This document shows positions 37,368 to 50,000 of a stretch of DNA of 64,000 nucleotides, piece by piece. Location of the stretch: positions 11,748,629-11,812,628 of the forward strand of contig CM028910.1 of NCBI GenBank assembly GCA_016801845.1, read 5' to 3'. Made by a program: the position numbers and the translations under genes. Position 1 is the first letter of the stretch, and every line of letters starts with the position of its first letter. Origin of the DNA: Polydactylus sextarius (Eukaryota; Chordata; Actinopteri; Polynemidae). Under the pieces are notes generated by a model that saw nothing but the letters and a program-made list of their open reading frames with translations, was not told the DNA's origin and made no database searches.

Positions 37368-39788
37368 TGGCGTCCTAGTTTAACCTCTTGCTGGAATTTA
37401 CTTTAAGTAACCATACTTTTCCTCTATAGTGGTTCCTAACAAGCAGCAGAGAGGGTAGCATCAGTAGAATATTTAGTGTAACTAATACTTTTGGTAACAT
37501 TGAACTCAATAAAAGAAAAAAAAAGGCATCTGCGTTGTATGCTGCCGCCTTCTGAAAAGCATTCCAAACACTTTCCCAGCATTTGGGCGTCTTCATGTAC
37601 TGTGTTCTTCTTGTACCCTCTCCATGCCCACACGTTTAAAAAACAGGTTCAACAAGTATGCAAAGCCAAAAATTATGCATCTAGTTATCGAGCAAGGCAG
37701 CTAGGGTTCCTGTGAAGTCTTTTAACCACGACCCACAAGCAAGCAGGACATGACAAGCAAGATTAGAATCTGCATTTAACAAGATGCTGGTGAGGAGAAA
37801 AGAAGGAGGGGTGTACTGGGAGAAAAAGATGTCATGAGATTGACCGCGGTGTGAATAGCTGAGAAAAACTGAAATCAATCAGCGAATTCACAACTCCTCA
37901 GCCTGATGCACAAAGTTACCCAAGCTTAAGTTATAGTTTAATGTTGCGTGGACTTAGCTGAGGCAGCTTACTCTGCCAGTGAAATGCAATTGTCACAAGA
38001 TGTGTCACATATTCTCCACTTCAGCAAGATGACATGTCACTTACCGAGTTTTCTCAAATAACTCAACACCCCACCTGTCAGCTATCAGTGTGGTCGCTCT
38101 GACACTGGATGCAGAAGCGGTTTTTGTGGAATTACTTCAACACCCTAAAAAGCAGCAATACAGGATGTGCAACTGTCTTCATCTTTTCACTCCACTAATA
38201 ATAGCAGCAGTGCCATTTGATCACAGCAGCAGATAAAAATGTAAAAATGCTTAAGTTGGATGAAAGAAATACTAATGCAGAATGAGCGTGCATGGCCATA
38301 GTTAAAAAGTTAGCCTGATGTGAGTAAAAACTTCCAAGACAACAACTCTTTCTCTGAGCACTGTTCTGTGCAGCACCTTACACTCAACACTGACCTATTT
38401 GCCATTCCCTCCTTTATCTGCAAGTGGGTCAAGAACTCTGAACTCTATCAAGCCCCATCTATCTTCACTCTGCTTCACACACAACATGTTATGGTATTTA
38501 TTTCCTCTGCTTTGCCTCTCTTCTCTTCTCAGTCACAGTCTAAAGACACAGTGTGTGTGTGTGGATGTCTTTGGCGTGCTTACCAAATAGGCAGAAAATG
38601 TTTCCCGGGCCCTATCTGCCTCCCCTGCCTGTCGGCCAGCTCTGCTGCCTCCGTCTCTGGGCAGGGCTACAGCTTTACCAGACAGGAAACTTGCGAGTGG
38701 CCCTAGTCATACAGGCAAGCCCTTGCCTGATCCCACACAAACAGACACCTACCCCCCCTCCCCATCCACCACCACCACCCCCCACCCTCACCCCCCCTCT
38801 ATTTTCAGCCCACAACTCTGCTCCGCATCCCTTGCTCTCATTGGTTTGACAGCTGCTCACTCACCACACCTCCTCATTTGGATAGGCTGGCGGCTGTTCC
38901 CTTTCCTGGATGGCCAAGGGCAAGGCACTCTGGGATATAGAGTTCTGAAACCCCGTTTGACCTGCTTCACAGCCCCTGCTGTGGACTACGAGTCCCAGCT
39001 CTCTCTGCCCCCACCACCCCCACTATCTCCAAGCCTGCTCTAACGTAAGCACTCAGGGCTGAATTATACACTACAGTATGTTGCTAGCAGGCTGCCAGGT
39101 ATTAAAGTACAGACCAGCCATCAAACAGGGCCGAGCTTCGTATGAAAAAAAAACAAAAAAAAAAACATTTCAGCCTCAACTGTCACAGCAAAGCAAACAT
39201 CAGAGGTGGATTCTGTCATCAGCTCAGACTCTTCTGACATTTCAGACACACTTAAAACTCCTGACCTAAATTATGAGTTATTCCTGTTTCAAAACAGTCT
39301 AATGCCACTACAACATGCCCTGCGCACACAGCGCCCAACTTGTCCCGCACTGAGCATTTCAATCGCCACTGTCCCGAAAAGTTGCGATTGCTTCTACCTT
39401 GTCCGATAGAATTATTTCTGGTTCCTCCTTCCCCTCGTTCAGTACCCCCCACCCTCTCTCAAGAGCCCTCATCCCCCTCCTCCTCTAAGTGCTTCCACCT
39501 GCCTGAAAAGTTAATGCCTTGAACACATCCTATAAACTTTATCTCAAGATTCCCCAGAGGTAAAGAGCAGTACAGAGGAAGTACTTTAGGAGGATTAAAA
39601 AAAGAGGAACCTTGACTGGGGACTACTGCTGCGACCCACCTCTCCTCTCCGGCCAACCCCCCACCCTGCTCTCCTTTCTGTCCCCCTCCCTCATTCCTCC
39701 CTCTCCTCTCTCCTCCTCTGCCCTGCTCCCCTCTGGTCTACAGGCCCAGGGCAGACAGCGGGGGGATGGCAGGGTGCCTTTAGCTCAC

Positions 39789-39990
39789 CTGCGATGGCCG
39801 TGGTGGTGCTTATTGTGGGTTAGCTCAGCCCTCTCCTCTCCTCCTCTCCGGAGCTGTCTCTCTCTCCCTCTCACTGTTGTGCAGCTTAAAGCCCCGTATG
39901 CGCTAACCAAGCAGCAGCAGATCAACTCAATTCCCTTCCTGGTTTCTGGAGGGCAAAGAGGTCCCTCCCTTTCTCTCTCTCTCTCTCTCA
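39789..39990 (-). other. zbtb7a: Candidate untranslated first exon of zbtb7a (option A)
   Basis: The minus strand ends CACGGCCATCGCAG and then has a consensus donor gtgagc at 39788. The sequence before it is purine-rich and CG-containing, as 5' UTRs often are. The 5' limit is a guess. No start codon in a long frame is implied. Confidence 0.25.
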
Positions 39991-40012
39991 CTCACTCTCT
40001 CTCCCTCTCTCT
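39971..40012. repeat. (CT)n tract beside the candidate zbtb7a first exon
   Basis: About 19 CT-type units with CA and CC interruptions; all-pyrimidine over most of its length. Confidence 0.85.
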
Positions 40013-41329
40013 TAAAGAAACAGCATCCCCCCTCCGTCTTCTCTTCCTCCTCTCTCTGTGAAGCAAAAGTGAAGTGGAAATTTCTTTGCGCTCAAAAGTG
40101 GACAGTTGTCAAAGTCATAAACTCAATCAGAGATGACACAAATCATTAACCCATACCTTCCCACTCTGCGCTTTAACACTGACTGTCAGCCAGTGTTTCC
40201 TCTCTCTGGGCACTCAAATGCCTGGTTTAAGGTTAAACTGAGTTGCAGCTCTTGTCTTTTCTCACATGCCTCATCCCTCAGTACTCCTTTCCTTTTCTAT
40301 GTGAGTCGAGTCGCACCCACCCATCCCACTGCCTGAGGTCATGGTGTCCCACCCCAAAAGCAAGCCATGGCACATTCCAGCACATACAGTAGGGGCTGCC
40401 AGCAACCCCCTTAATACACTCTCTGGCTCGGCCCAGTCTCTGTACATAATACCTGCCAAGCTCCAACAGGTGAGGCATCAGAGGAGACATTATTAAGTTG
40501 AAAAGTGTCTTATCCACGGTTGAGAATGGCAAGTTCCCATGTGTAAATTTCCAGCTCATGCACTTGATGTTGCGCCACTTCCAACCGCCCACTGCACACC
40601 CCCTCAGTGAGCGCCAGCCAACCATTGTGCCACAAAGTGGGATGGAGCGCGAGATGTATTCAATGATTATGTTGCATCATAAACTGTCTCAACACACCTC
40701 TGAATGCAGATTTAAGATGATTATTTCTTGCTCACGTGTGAGAAAATGTACTTACTTTCTGCTTGTAAATTGCTGTCTTTAGTCAGTCTCAGTGGAGGTG
40801 TGTCCCATAGTGCAGTTGGGCTTGACACGGGCTCAGCACTTCACAGATAACCTTGCAGAGAAATCATAGAGCTATTTAGTAGAGAGGCAGTGACACCAAC
40901 TCTGCCTAGAGGGCACTGTTCAGCACCGTCTCTGCATGAGCAAATAAGAGTTAAAGCTTTCAAACTTCAAAAGTTCTCATGAATTGCAGCGTTTGGTCGT
41001 TTGGTGCCATCACTTGCTATAATTTACAATGCTAAGTGAAGAGGATGCAGGTGGATAAGTTGTAGCCTAAGAAAAGAAAATATTCTGTATTTGTTGACTG
41101 CCACAGAAATACATAATATTTACAAAAGTTGCCTTCTATTCAGTTTTGTCCTAATTACCCACAGTCAAAGTTACTTGCTGTGAAGCCCACGGCATGATGT
41201 CAGACATTTTTATGGCAGTGTCGCCCTTCAGTCCAATATAAATTGGTCCTCTCCAACTCCAGACACCCCACATCAAATCTGTGTTTGTCATTACAGTCTG
41301 AATAATGGTTTTGATTAAATCGAGCTAAA

Positions 41330-41355
41330 AAGAGAGAGAGAGAGAGAGAGAGAAA
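41330..41355. repeat. (GA)n microsatellite
   Basis: About twelve GA units. Confidence 0.9.
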
Positions 41356-41750
41356 AGCCGTTAACAAGAATCCCCGGATGCAGAGCGCTGCTCTATCTAA
41401 AAACAAGCTGAACCAGCCAGCACATGTGTAAAGTGTAGCTGTAGGCCTAACGAATATTTGACTGTTAACTGAGGTCAGGAGTTCACGTGTTCACAGCAAA
41501 TAAACACTTATTCAAGGCTGAGAAATAATGTAGATCCTAACTCTTACAGTTACCCCGAAATTTGATCTTTTTTGTGTCTTAGTAAGGAACAAACCATGCG
41601 CTCTACTCTTGTAACATTGAGTGTTTTCTCATTGACCGGTTATGATAATAAGCTAACCTAACGTTATCCAAACGACCTCTCAATGCTAAACTTAAAAAGT
41701 ATATATATGTAAATATATGTCAAAAGGTTATTTAAAGTCCACTTACTTAC

Positions 41751-41860
41751 GTTCTGAAGTTAAAAATATTCTGGACTTAACTTTTAAATTATTTTACCTC
41801 TTTTAATTTGTTTAACTATCAACTTATCTTGATAATTACCGAGCTGGCAGATCCACTTGT
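41751..41860 (-). other. zbtb7a: Candidate untranslated first exon of zbtb7a (option B)
   Basis: A very strong donor (CTTCAGAAC, then gtaagtaagt) lies at 41750, about 115 bases downstream on the minus strand of an X-box/CRE/CCAAT cluster. The arrangement of promoter, short exon and donor is self-consistent. The sequence is otherwise AT-rich and the exon is unproven. Confidence 0.25.
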
Positions 41861-41865
41861 GCTGA

Positions 41866-41930
41866 GTAACCATGGTTACCTGCGCTTTACGAACTGACGT
41901 CACATTATCGGTTACCTGTCAGCCAATCAG
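41866..41930. promoter_or_regulatory. Promoter-like cluster: RFX X-box, CRE and CCAAT box
   Basis: In 65 bases there are a 14-bp palindrome GTAACCATGGTTAC (41866-41879, fits the RFX X-box GTNRCC-N2-RGYNAC), a perfect CRE TGACGTCA (41895-41902), a further GTTACC half-site (about 41911), and CCAAT (41923-41927). It sits between the map2k2 3' end and the zbtb7a 5' intron, where a minus-strand zbtb7a promoter is expected. It could also be bidirectional. Confidence 0.45.
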
Positions 41931-43509
41931 AGACGAGTAACTCTGCGCCTAGAGTAGTTTTATTGTTACAGATGAAAATAAACCTGAGAAGTTAAAATCT
42001 GAAATATGTATCAACAGGAAAATAAAAAATGACATTTACATTAAATAAGAAATTTGCATACTGGTGGTACAGTTTGTTATAACTACTTCTATCTAATTAG
42101 AGAAAGAAAGTGAATATGAATAGATGTAATAAATAACGCCCCACAGTACATTCACAAATAAGTTTTATTTTAACCTTTTTATACATTATAACCATATCCA
42201 ACACATATTTATATTATAATAAAATGACTCTTCTCCCTTGTCATTTACATAAATCAAAAATTTGTATATTAAGACTGCAAAATAGTACTCCTGTAATTTT
42301 TTGTATAGCTTTGTACACATACAAGTGACGATGCATCCATTTCGCTCTGAACGCACATTTTTGGGGAAATAAGAAAGGGCAGCCATAAGCAGAGAGAATA
42401 CAAGAGCTTTAGCAAGACGGCAGGCTAGCAAGTAACACCACCACCACTTGACCAACACTGACCTGGGTTAAAGTTTTGCAGTCAAACCCTTTGTACTACT
42501 TTGAAACGTCTGAAGTTCCACTCCCAGTCAGTTTGTACTTTCGCATCACAATTAATTGGGTTAAATAACAAGGAAAAGGTTTTCAATAATGTTCAACCCA
42601 AGTCGTTGCCAAAAGCACATCTCAGGTCTGGTTGTGTCCCAATAGAAAGCTTGGAGCGCCACACGTAGCAGTGCAGTGAAAACAACCAAACACACTTCAG
42701 GGGAAAGTACAGACCAACAGCTAAGATAAAGAAAAAAACAAAACAAAGGAAAACGTTAAATTAGTCAACGTGATTGAAATTTCATAACGACATTGCAGAG
42801 ATTCAGGCTTTTTGATTAAAAACACACCCAACAATCATCTCCGTCATGATCTTGGAAAATAAAATACACATACAGTATTAGAAAGATAATAAACCATGCT
42901 ATATCATCCCATGAATACATATTGATCATTGTTTTCTCAATGTCAACAGAGACATTCTGGCATATGTCAGGCCTCCACGGAATATGCCTCCAACCATGTG
43001 AGACACACAGTGTGGGATGTGAACTGAACTATGGAGAGGAAACAATGTCAACATAATCAGAGACTAGGTCAGGGGGGAGAAAATGAAAACATTCAAAGTA
43101 CAATGATATACTGTTCGTGAATGTGCATACAGAAAAAGAAAAAAAAATTGATCAGGCATTGAAAAACTTTAGTAGTCATAAGTACCTTCTTTGGTTTGTG
43201 ACAATGTTCACAATGTGATTTTTAGAGTGATCGCACATTTATCAAAAACTGAGAATGACTCGTGATAAGCCCATTTGTCCTGCACTCTCTACTTTGAGAG
43301 TAATTTGATTTTATTAGAGGTAATTGCAAGGTCTCTTCAGACAATATTTTAGTTTTAAAAAAGGATTTGAAATCAAAAGAAGTGCATTCACCTTTAAAAC
43401 AAAACAAAACAAAACAAAACAAAACAATTTTGAATTTGCAATTCAGTAGATGACATGTTTGGATTTCTCTCTGGTCATTTTCAGCCTAACAAATTTCTAC
43501 AGCAGGTAT
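41931..43509. other. Region between the zbtb7a candidate promoter and the map2k2 3' end
   Basis: AT-rich, no recognisable gene. There is an (AAAAC)n tract at 43397-43426 and another AATAAA on the minus strand at 42164-42169 that could serve a longer map2k2 message. Short minus-strand open frames here look like untranslated sequence. Confidence 0.5.
43397..43426. repeat. (AAAAC)n tract in the map2k2 3' flank
   Basis: Six AAAAC units, downstream of the likely polyadenylation site. Confidence 0.9.
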
Positions 43510-43515
43510 TTTATT
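43510..43515 (-). terminator. map2k2: Probable map2k2 polyadenylation signal
   Basis: AATAAA on the minus strand, about 385 bases after the stop codon, giving a 3' UTR of roughly 400 bases. A second AATAAA lies at 42164-42169. Confidence 0.4.
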
Positions 43516-43900
43516 AAAATACAGTCCCACAAGCCATCAGCTGTTGCCATAGAAAAGATTAATACAGAATAATCCACAATACAAAATAAATTTGTCGATA
43601 AATGCAAATTCAGCTGACACACTGGCAGCCCTTCAGTGCTTAACATCCTCGATAGCAGTGTGAAAAAGTAAGCTGTGGCTACTCTTGACACTGAAATGGT
43701 GAAGCTGTGGTCTTACAGTACAATGACTCAACGGGGCCCTGCTGCTGGTGAAGAAATAAATGAGGGGGAAGCTGAAACTGTTTTACCCAAGAGCGTGATG
43801 AAAAAAGTGCCAATGTGTGTGTGATGGCTTGTGTATGTACAGTATATGTATGTGTATGTAAGAAAGACCCAGAGGTGTGTCAGGGCGTGTGGGGGCCTGT

Positions 43901-44011
43901 TCACTCAGTGTTGCGGGTGGGGGTGCTGGGCTGGTTGAGCCCCATGGTTTTGCACAACCAGCCGGCGAAGTCCACTTCCTCCACTTCTGATCGTTTGATA
44001 AACGTGTGACT
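43901..44011 (-). CDS. map2k2: map2k2 exon 11 (residues 364-399 and stop)
   Basis: It encodes SHTFIKRSEVEEVDFAGWLC and the tail up to PSTPTRNTE, then TGA at 43901-43903. VDFAGWL is part of the docking site for upstream MAP3Ks. The human protein ends TPTRTAV, so only the last residues differ. Confidence 0.96.
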   Translation of the reverse strand, partial: SHTFIKRSEVEEVDFAGWLCKTMGLNQPSTPTRNTE

Positions 44012-47000
44012 CTGAAATAAAACAAACCATTGTCTGAGCTGCTACGACCGTAAACACAAACACCAAATAATTACAGAAAAAATGAAAATGAAACTTGTGT
44101 ACACACCATTAGCATCTTCAGATCTGCTCTCTCAGCTGGGTTTTTGATCAAACTGCAGACACAAATGACAGAGAAGGTTACAGAGCAATCCTAAAGACAA
44201 ACATTACTGCTTCTTCCTCCACATTTGTTTTGTTTAATGCTACTTCACTTGTATGTTTGCACTTCGCTGTGTAGTGTAATGCGCAGCCTCATACTTAACA
44301 GCAACTAGATTCAACTGTATGCATTTAATAAGGTAACTGAACTTTTTTTAGTGAATGAACTGAACCTTTTGATCAGAGTATTTTTATGTCTTCAAATATA
44401 TATGGAGTGGAACTGTTTGGAGTAAATTAAGACCTTATTATTTACAAACTACATTTTCACTACATCAGTTTTTGTGATCAGCTAGAACAAAATAAAACTT
44501 GTGTAAAACTGATGGAAAAAAACAAAATGAAGACAAGTGATTCTCTGTTACATAAGGGCAGATAAAAGCTGTCAAAATGTAGCTCAGTCAAACATGTCAT
44601 TGCATTGCTCACCATTTTGTCACAAAGTCCTGGAAGTCATTGGTGAAAACACCATGTGGCAGTTTAGGAGGCGGCTGAGGAAGAAACAAGCGGCAAGAAT
44701 CAAATACAGAACAGTTGAACATAGCCAATACAGTACTGTGTGCCAGTAAAACAGATGTGTTTGTCAGAATATGTTAAAGAATCTGTGACTTCTCACCTCA
44801 TTCACAATGTAGTCTAAAAGTTCAAAGATGGCCATTGCAGGTCTACTGTCCATCCCGTGTCCTGTGATCAAGTTACATATCTTTTATTACAAAAATCTTT
44901 TATTGTGCTAAACATGACATCCCAGCATGACTGTCACTGCTAAGTTGGACTACATTGATTGAGTTTTGTTATTGTTTCACTGTTGTTTCGTACCGCTCAC
45001 GGGCCTGCCTGGTGGTCTGGGCCTCTGCATGTTGGTGTGAGGCTCTCCCTCAGCTCCGTCCATTACGGCGCGTCCGAAGATGGCTTCCAGCTCTTTGGAG
45101 TCTGGTGGGGGGATGGGGTAGCGGCCGATCGCCAGCTCCACCAGGGACAGACCCATGCTCCACACGTCAGACTGAACTGAGTAGTGAGTGCCCTGCAGTC
45201 TCTCCGGCTGTTGAGAAACAATCTACGTCAGAGGGAGCAGGTAGAGCCAAGATGCCAGGCAGGAGAGAGGGCTGGGCAGAGAGCTGGGTGGGGAAGGTAC
45301 AGGAAGTAGAGGAGAGGATAATGGAAGGGGAGAAGGAGGAGGGGGTGTTATGGCAAGGAGAGGTGGGGTGTGGTTAGGGCAAGAGGACAGAGGATGGGAG
45401 GGTTTGGCAGGAAGTGAAGAGCAGCTTTGGGACTGTTTAAGTTAGAAGGGTGAGCAAGGACAGATGTGTGTGTGTTGGGAATTATGATGAAAGAAGTAGA
45501 GTGTGTACAGCACTGATGTGTTGTGGGTATGGGATAGGACAGACAAGCAACTTTCAGCGTTACGCCCACCAGGTGTCTAAGAGTGGGGGGAAAGGAGGAC
45601 AAGACAGAGCGTGCACAGTTGCCGAGCTCTTTGCCAAAGAGCCCTTTCCTGGGCACAGCCTTCGGTTCTTGGCAGGGAAGTGAGGGAGGGCCAGAGGAAG
45701 GGAAGGCAGAGGGCGGGGCCACTGAACAAGAGCAATGTGAGAAAAGAGGAGAAGGAAAGTGGGGATAGGGCCAGAGGAAAAGGGGTGGGGGTGCAAGTGT
45801 GCAGAGCTGACTCACCGACATGTAGGAGCGCGTTCCAACAAAGGAGTTGGCCATGGAATCTATGAGCTGGCCGCTCACACCAAAGTCGCACAGCTTGATC
45901 TCCCCGCGAGAGTTGACCAGAATGTTGGAGGGCTTGACATCTATGTGGCAGAGGGGATGTGGACAAACAAACATATGTCACATTTAGCAAGGCCCTTTTT
46001 CATATTCCAACTCAAAGGTCAGTCATAACCAACACTATTGACTTGTGATACATATTTGAGGATGTACATGGGGCATTGATGTTATTACATATATACGACT
46101 ATGTTCCTGCATGTGTCTATGGTTTTCTTTTGAGATCCTATAGAAACAGTAAAAACTATATTATTCAGAACTCTATAACAGATAGTAAATATCTTGTGTA
46201 TAAAAAAACCTTTTTTGAAACGCATGATTGTTTAGAGATGAATACTTTGACCAGGCCCACAGTGAGCAATTGAAGACTGCGGGTGGCACGCTCAGCACGC
46301 CCCCATGTCTGTCTGTGGTGCCATATTCATCAAGCAAGGGAGAAAATAGCCAACACCTCTTGCTGAGCCCCCGTTGTAAACAAGCCCGGCCGTCCACATT
46401 TCCCACTCATCACTGAAAAACATCCTGCAAAATAATGGGGTATTACTGAGCCCTGCAATCTGTCCTCTGCGGTGAGTGACCCCCTCCCACCAACCAAGGA
46501 CATGTGAGGAGTGCCTGAGAAAGAGGTGGCATGAAAGAGCGGGAGAATGATGGAGGGAGACACGGAGGGAGGGGTCAACAGGGCGCGGCTGCTGTATAAT
46601 CACATCTGAGAGGCTGTAATTACTGCCTGAGCTCACAGACAACTCTGTCCTGGAGTACCACCGACCCTGTAGTACTGTGAGAGTTCACTGCACTGCACTA
46701 TGCAGGTCTGACCGCTGCCTTCACCAGCACTTCACATAACAACACACCCACAGTTCCTCATTGGGGCGTTTTAAAAAAAAAAAAAAAAAAAAAAAACTTG
46801 TCCGTCTTAGACTTTGCTATGGTCCAACGCTCAATTTTGTCTGAATGCAAACATAATGTTTTTCACTTTTTGCTTCATGCTACAAATTTCTATGATCAGG
46901 AACTCGTGATATTTCCAAATCATAGCCTGCCTTGCGGTGAGCGTGCTAATCTTCTTAAGATGTTGATGCAGCACATATGGAGGAAGAAAACGCATGAGGA

Positions 47001-50000
47001 TAATTAATAAAAATTTGAATGAAAAAGTACAGAGATGACTGGAGCCAGTCTAGTTAATGAGGTGGTTTTACTTGAAAAAAAAGGTCACAGACATTTGGAA
47101 ATAACTATCATACCTAAACGCTTTAGTCCATTTCAGAGCAGGATTGATAATGACAGGACAGAATTATCCCTCTTAATTTTTTTAAATCCTATATTTCCAT
47201 TTTAACGTTAGTATGGTTTGACTCTCTGCTGGTCGCCTCACCAGCATCACTAAATTTCAGCCACTAGTAACACTGAAGGGATGGGAATCATTATATTAGC
47301 CACAACAGCCGTCCATAAAAAAAACTTCTACATTGTATTCTTGCTAAATGAGGTTGGGTTTCCTGTAATATGGCCAAGCTGGTCTCATGGGTTTAGCAGT
47401 ATGACATTTCTATACATTTTATGGCCATTTCCAGACAAACACAATTTCAACATATTTCATAATACAGCTTTTTGTTTAGCTACACCAACAACAAACTCTA
47501 TTTCATGTAGAAAACAGTCAATTTCGCCGGTTAGCTGAACAGGTTTGTAGGAAGCCAATGGGCTCTGCGACAGCTGCAGATAGAGAAGTAAATGAATCAA
47601 AATGGTGTGTGTCATCATTTCAGGGTTTGTTGTCATAAATTCTGTGTATTAAATAACTTTTGTCTTCTCTACACAATCATGAGATCACACTTAAAATACA
47701 ACTCTAAGTATAATATATTAAAATAAAATATTATGTGGAGCATATCTATCAAAGTGAGATAAACACTGCAGTAGATTAGAGAATGTTTGAGATAATTTGC
47801 TCTGTGTTCAAGAGACAAATAGACATACAGTCATCCTCTTGATGTCCACATACATCCTAATAATCATTATCAGTTGTCTGATAAACCTATTGTTTGGTTT
47901 TAAAAACCACATCATGTTTGTTGTGCTGCTGCCTTGGAAATGTTGCACGGTGGTTTTTGAGAGCAATAACATAGAGCGATTAGAGAACACCCTTACCTCT
48001 GTGCATGATCTGGTGTTTCTCCCTTAAGTAGGCTAATCCTCTCAATACCTGTAAACAGAGGGAAATATTTAACATTACACACAGAAATAATGGGATAAAT
48101 GTCTAACAACAGTATCTAAACATATAATAAAATACATTGGGTAATATTCATTTTGAGAAGTCTCATGAATGTGGCCAGTCATCTTTACAATCAAAGTTAA
48201 GTAAAGCACAGTAGGGTCTGTTGTTTCTGACTCATGCATGACTAGACAACACACAGCTAGTTAAGCAACACCACAATAGACACACACACCCTCAGTGGAT
48301 GAGAAGTTCATATTAAAAAAACATTCATGGTAAGAAGCTACAAAACTTTATACCACAACCAGAAAAATCAACAGTATTATAATTACAAATGAATCATTTC
48401 TGATAAAGAAATCTGAGGGAAAAAACAATTGGATAAAAACAGCGAGTGCCTATATATACTTTAAATAAGTAGAAATATTAATGAACTACATACAGCTATG
48501 CTAACTTTTCCAAGGATTTCTTCTGGGATTCGTCTGGCTTCCTTCAGGACCTGGTCCAAGGATCCACCATCCTGTAGAGACAAGACACTTATTGTTTTTA
48601 GAATGAAAACACACACGGTTCTTAAGGAAAAACTATTACACACAATAATTACATACTATATTTCAAACTTGTATGAATGATTTTGTCTCACCATGTGCTC
48701 CATACAGATGCTGATCTCTCCATCGCTGTAAAAGGCCCCATAGAAGCCCACAATGTAAGGGGAGTTGCATTCATGCAGCACCTGCAGCTCTCTGATAATC
48801 TGGTTCCTGATAGCAGGCTTGATTTCCAGGTGGATTAACTGAAGAGGGTAAATATGAAACCATGAAATGCTGCTGTGACAAAGGCAAGGGCATCAAACGG
48901 AGTAACAACCCCCATTCTCTGACCACCTTATATTCAAGTAGCACATTTCAGAGGTTGCTGGCATGACTGATTTAATCTCGACAGCGATCAGAAAACACAA
49001 TTGTAATTTCAAATCTTTTCCTCTTCAAAATGGTCTTAACCATGACAAAAAAGACAAGTTTAAGACAAGTCAACACTAAGCTTGACAACGTACAAGCTTA
49101 AGCTTGCTAAAGCTGTGGCTGAGGTCTTTACGCAGTCCCTATAACTTAAAATAGTGAACTAACAAACTCACTGCAAGTATAACACTACATAGGAATAGTG
49201 AATACTGAATCAGACATTCAACGGAAGAAAAATAAACCTGTTGGTGCTTGTTGATAAAAGTAGAAGAAACTATGTGATTGAAGCACAGCTTGTAAGTGAC
49301 ATGACACATATCTTCAGCAGTTATTCATCACAGTATCTTAGTGTGTATCCGTAACAATCTACTATCATAGTGATATACACATGTGGTCGAAACACTTGTC
49401 ATCTTATACACAAATGTCGTGGTAATCCTGGGTTTTCAATGACTGCGTTGAACATTTCTTTTCCTGTAGCAGAATGACTGTACAACACACTACAGGCAAA
49501 ACGTTGTATGTCTCTTCATAGTTGGGACAGCACATACTGCCAGAGCAACTTCACTGTGCATTAACATTGATTCTATAAATTTCTGAACTCTTCTGAAGAT
49601 ATAGAAAACAATTCTTCCAATAGACTTTCTCTCATTTGACATTTCAATGCTAGTGGTAAAAAATAGCAACTAACACGTCTGTGCACATTCTCTCGTATGT
49701 ACACTGATAAGAATCAAAAAACAGAACAGTATAGAGTGAGATGTAGAGTGTGCTATAATTCACACTTCACTTGGATGAATATATATGTTTAAATAATAAT
49801 AATAATAACTTTCACCTTCCGGGCCATGACCAGTCCTGAGGGTTTGTGGCGGACCTTGTTGACCACTCCTCCGTTTCCAGCACCCAACTCACATATGGGG
49901 TCAAAGTCCTCATCCTTCAGCTCTCCAACCTGGGCTTTCTGGGTGAGGAAGGCTTCCAGTCGTTTCCTCTGTTGTTCATCCAGGTCAAGCTCACCCAGTT

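Larger units (their letters stand above)
30351..41750 (-). other. Presumed 5' intron of zbtb7a
   Basis: About 11 kb with no supported coding exon on either strand. It holds (GA)n at 31.66 kb, (CA)n at 33.1 and 37.3 kb, (CT)n at 39.98 kb, and GC-richer patches at 35.9-36.3, 38.6-39.1 and 39.6-40.4 kb. The bound at 41750 depends on the candidate first exon there; an alternative first exon is at 39789. Confidence 0.4.

Noticed and set aside
41866..41930. MHC class II-type S-X-Y promoter module
   Set aside because: X-like and CRE sites are about 15 bases apart instead of adjacent, the Y-box orientation differs, and no MHC gene is near.
45348..45974. A 208-codon minus-strand open frame with a kinase segment
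   Set aside because: Only 45816-45940 is exon; the rest is flanking intron read through in frame, with clear splice sites at both ends.
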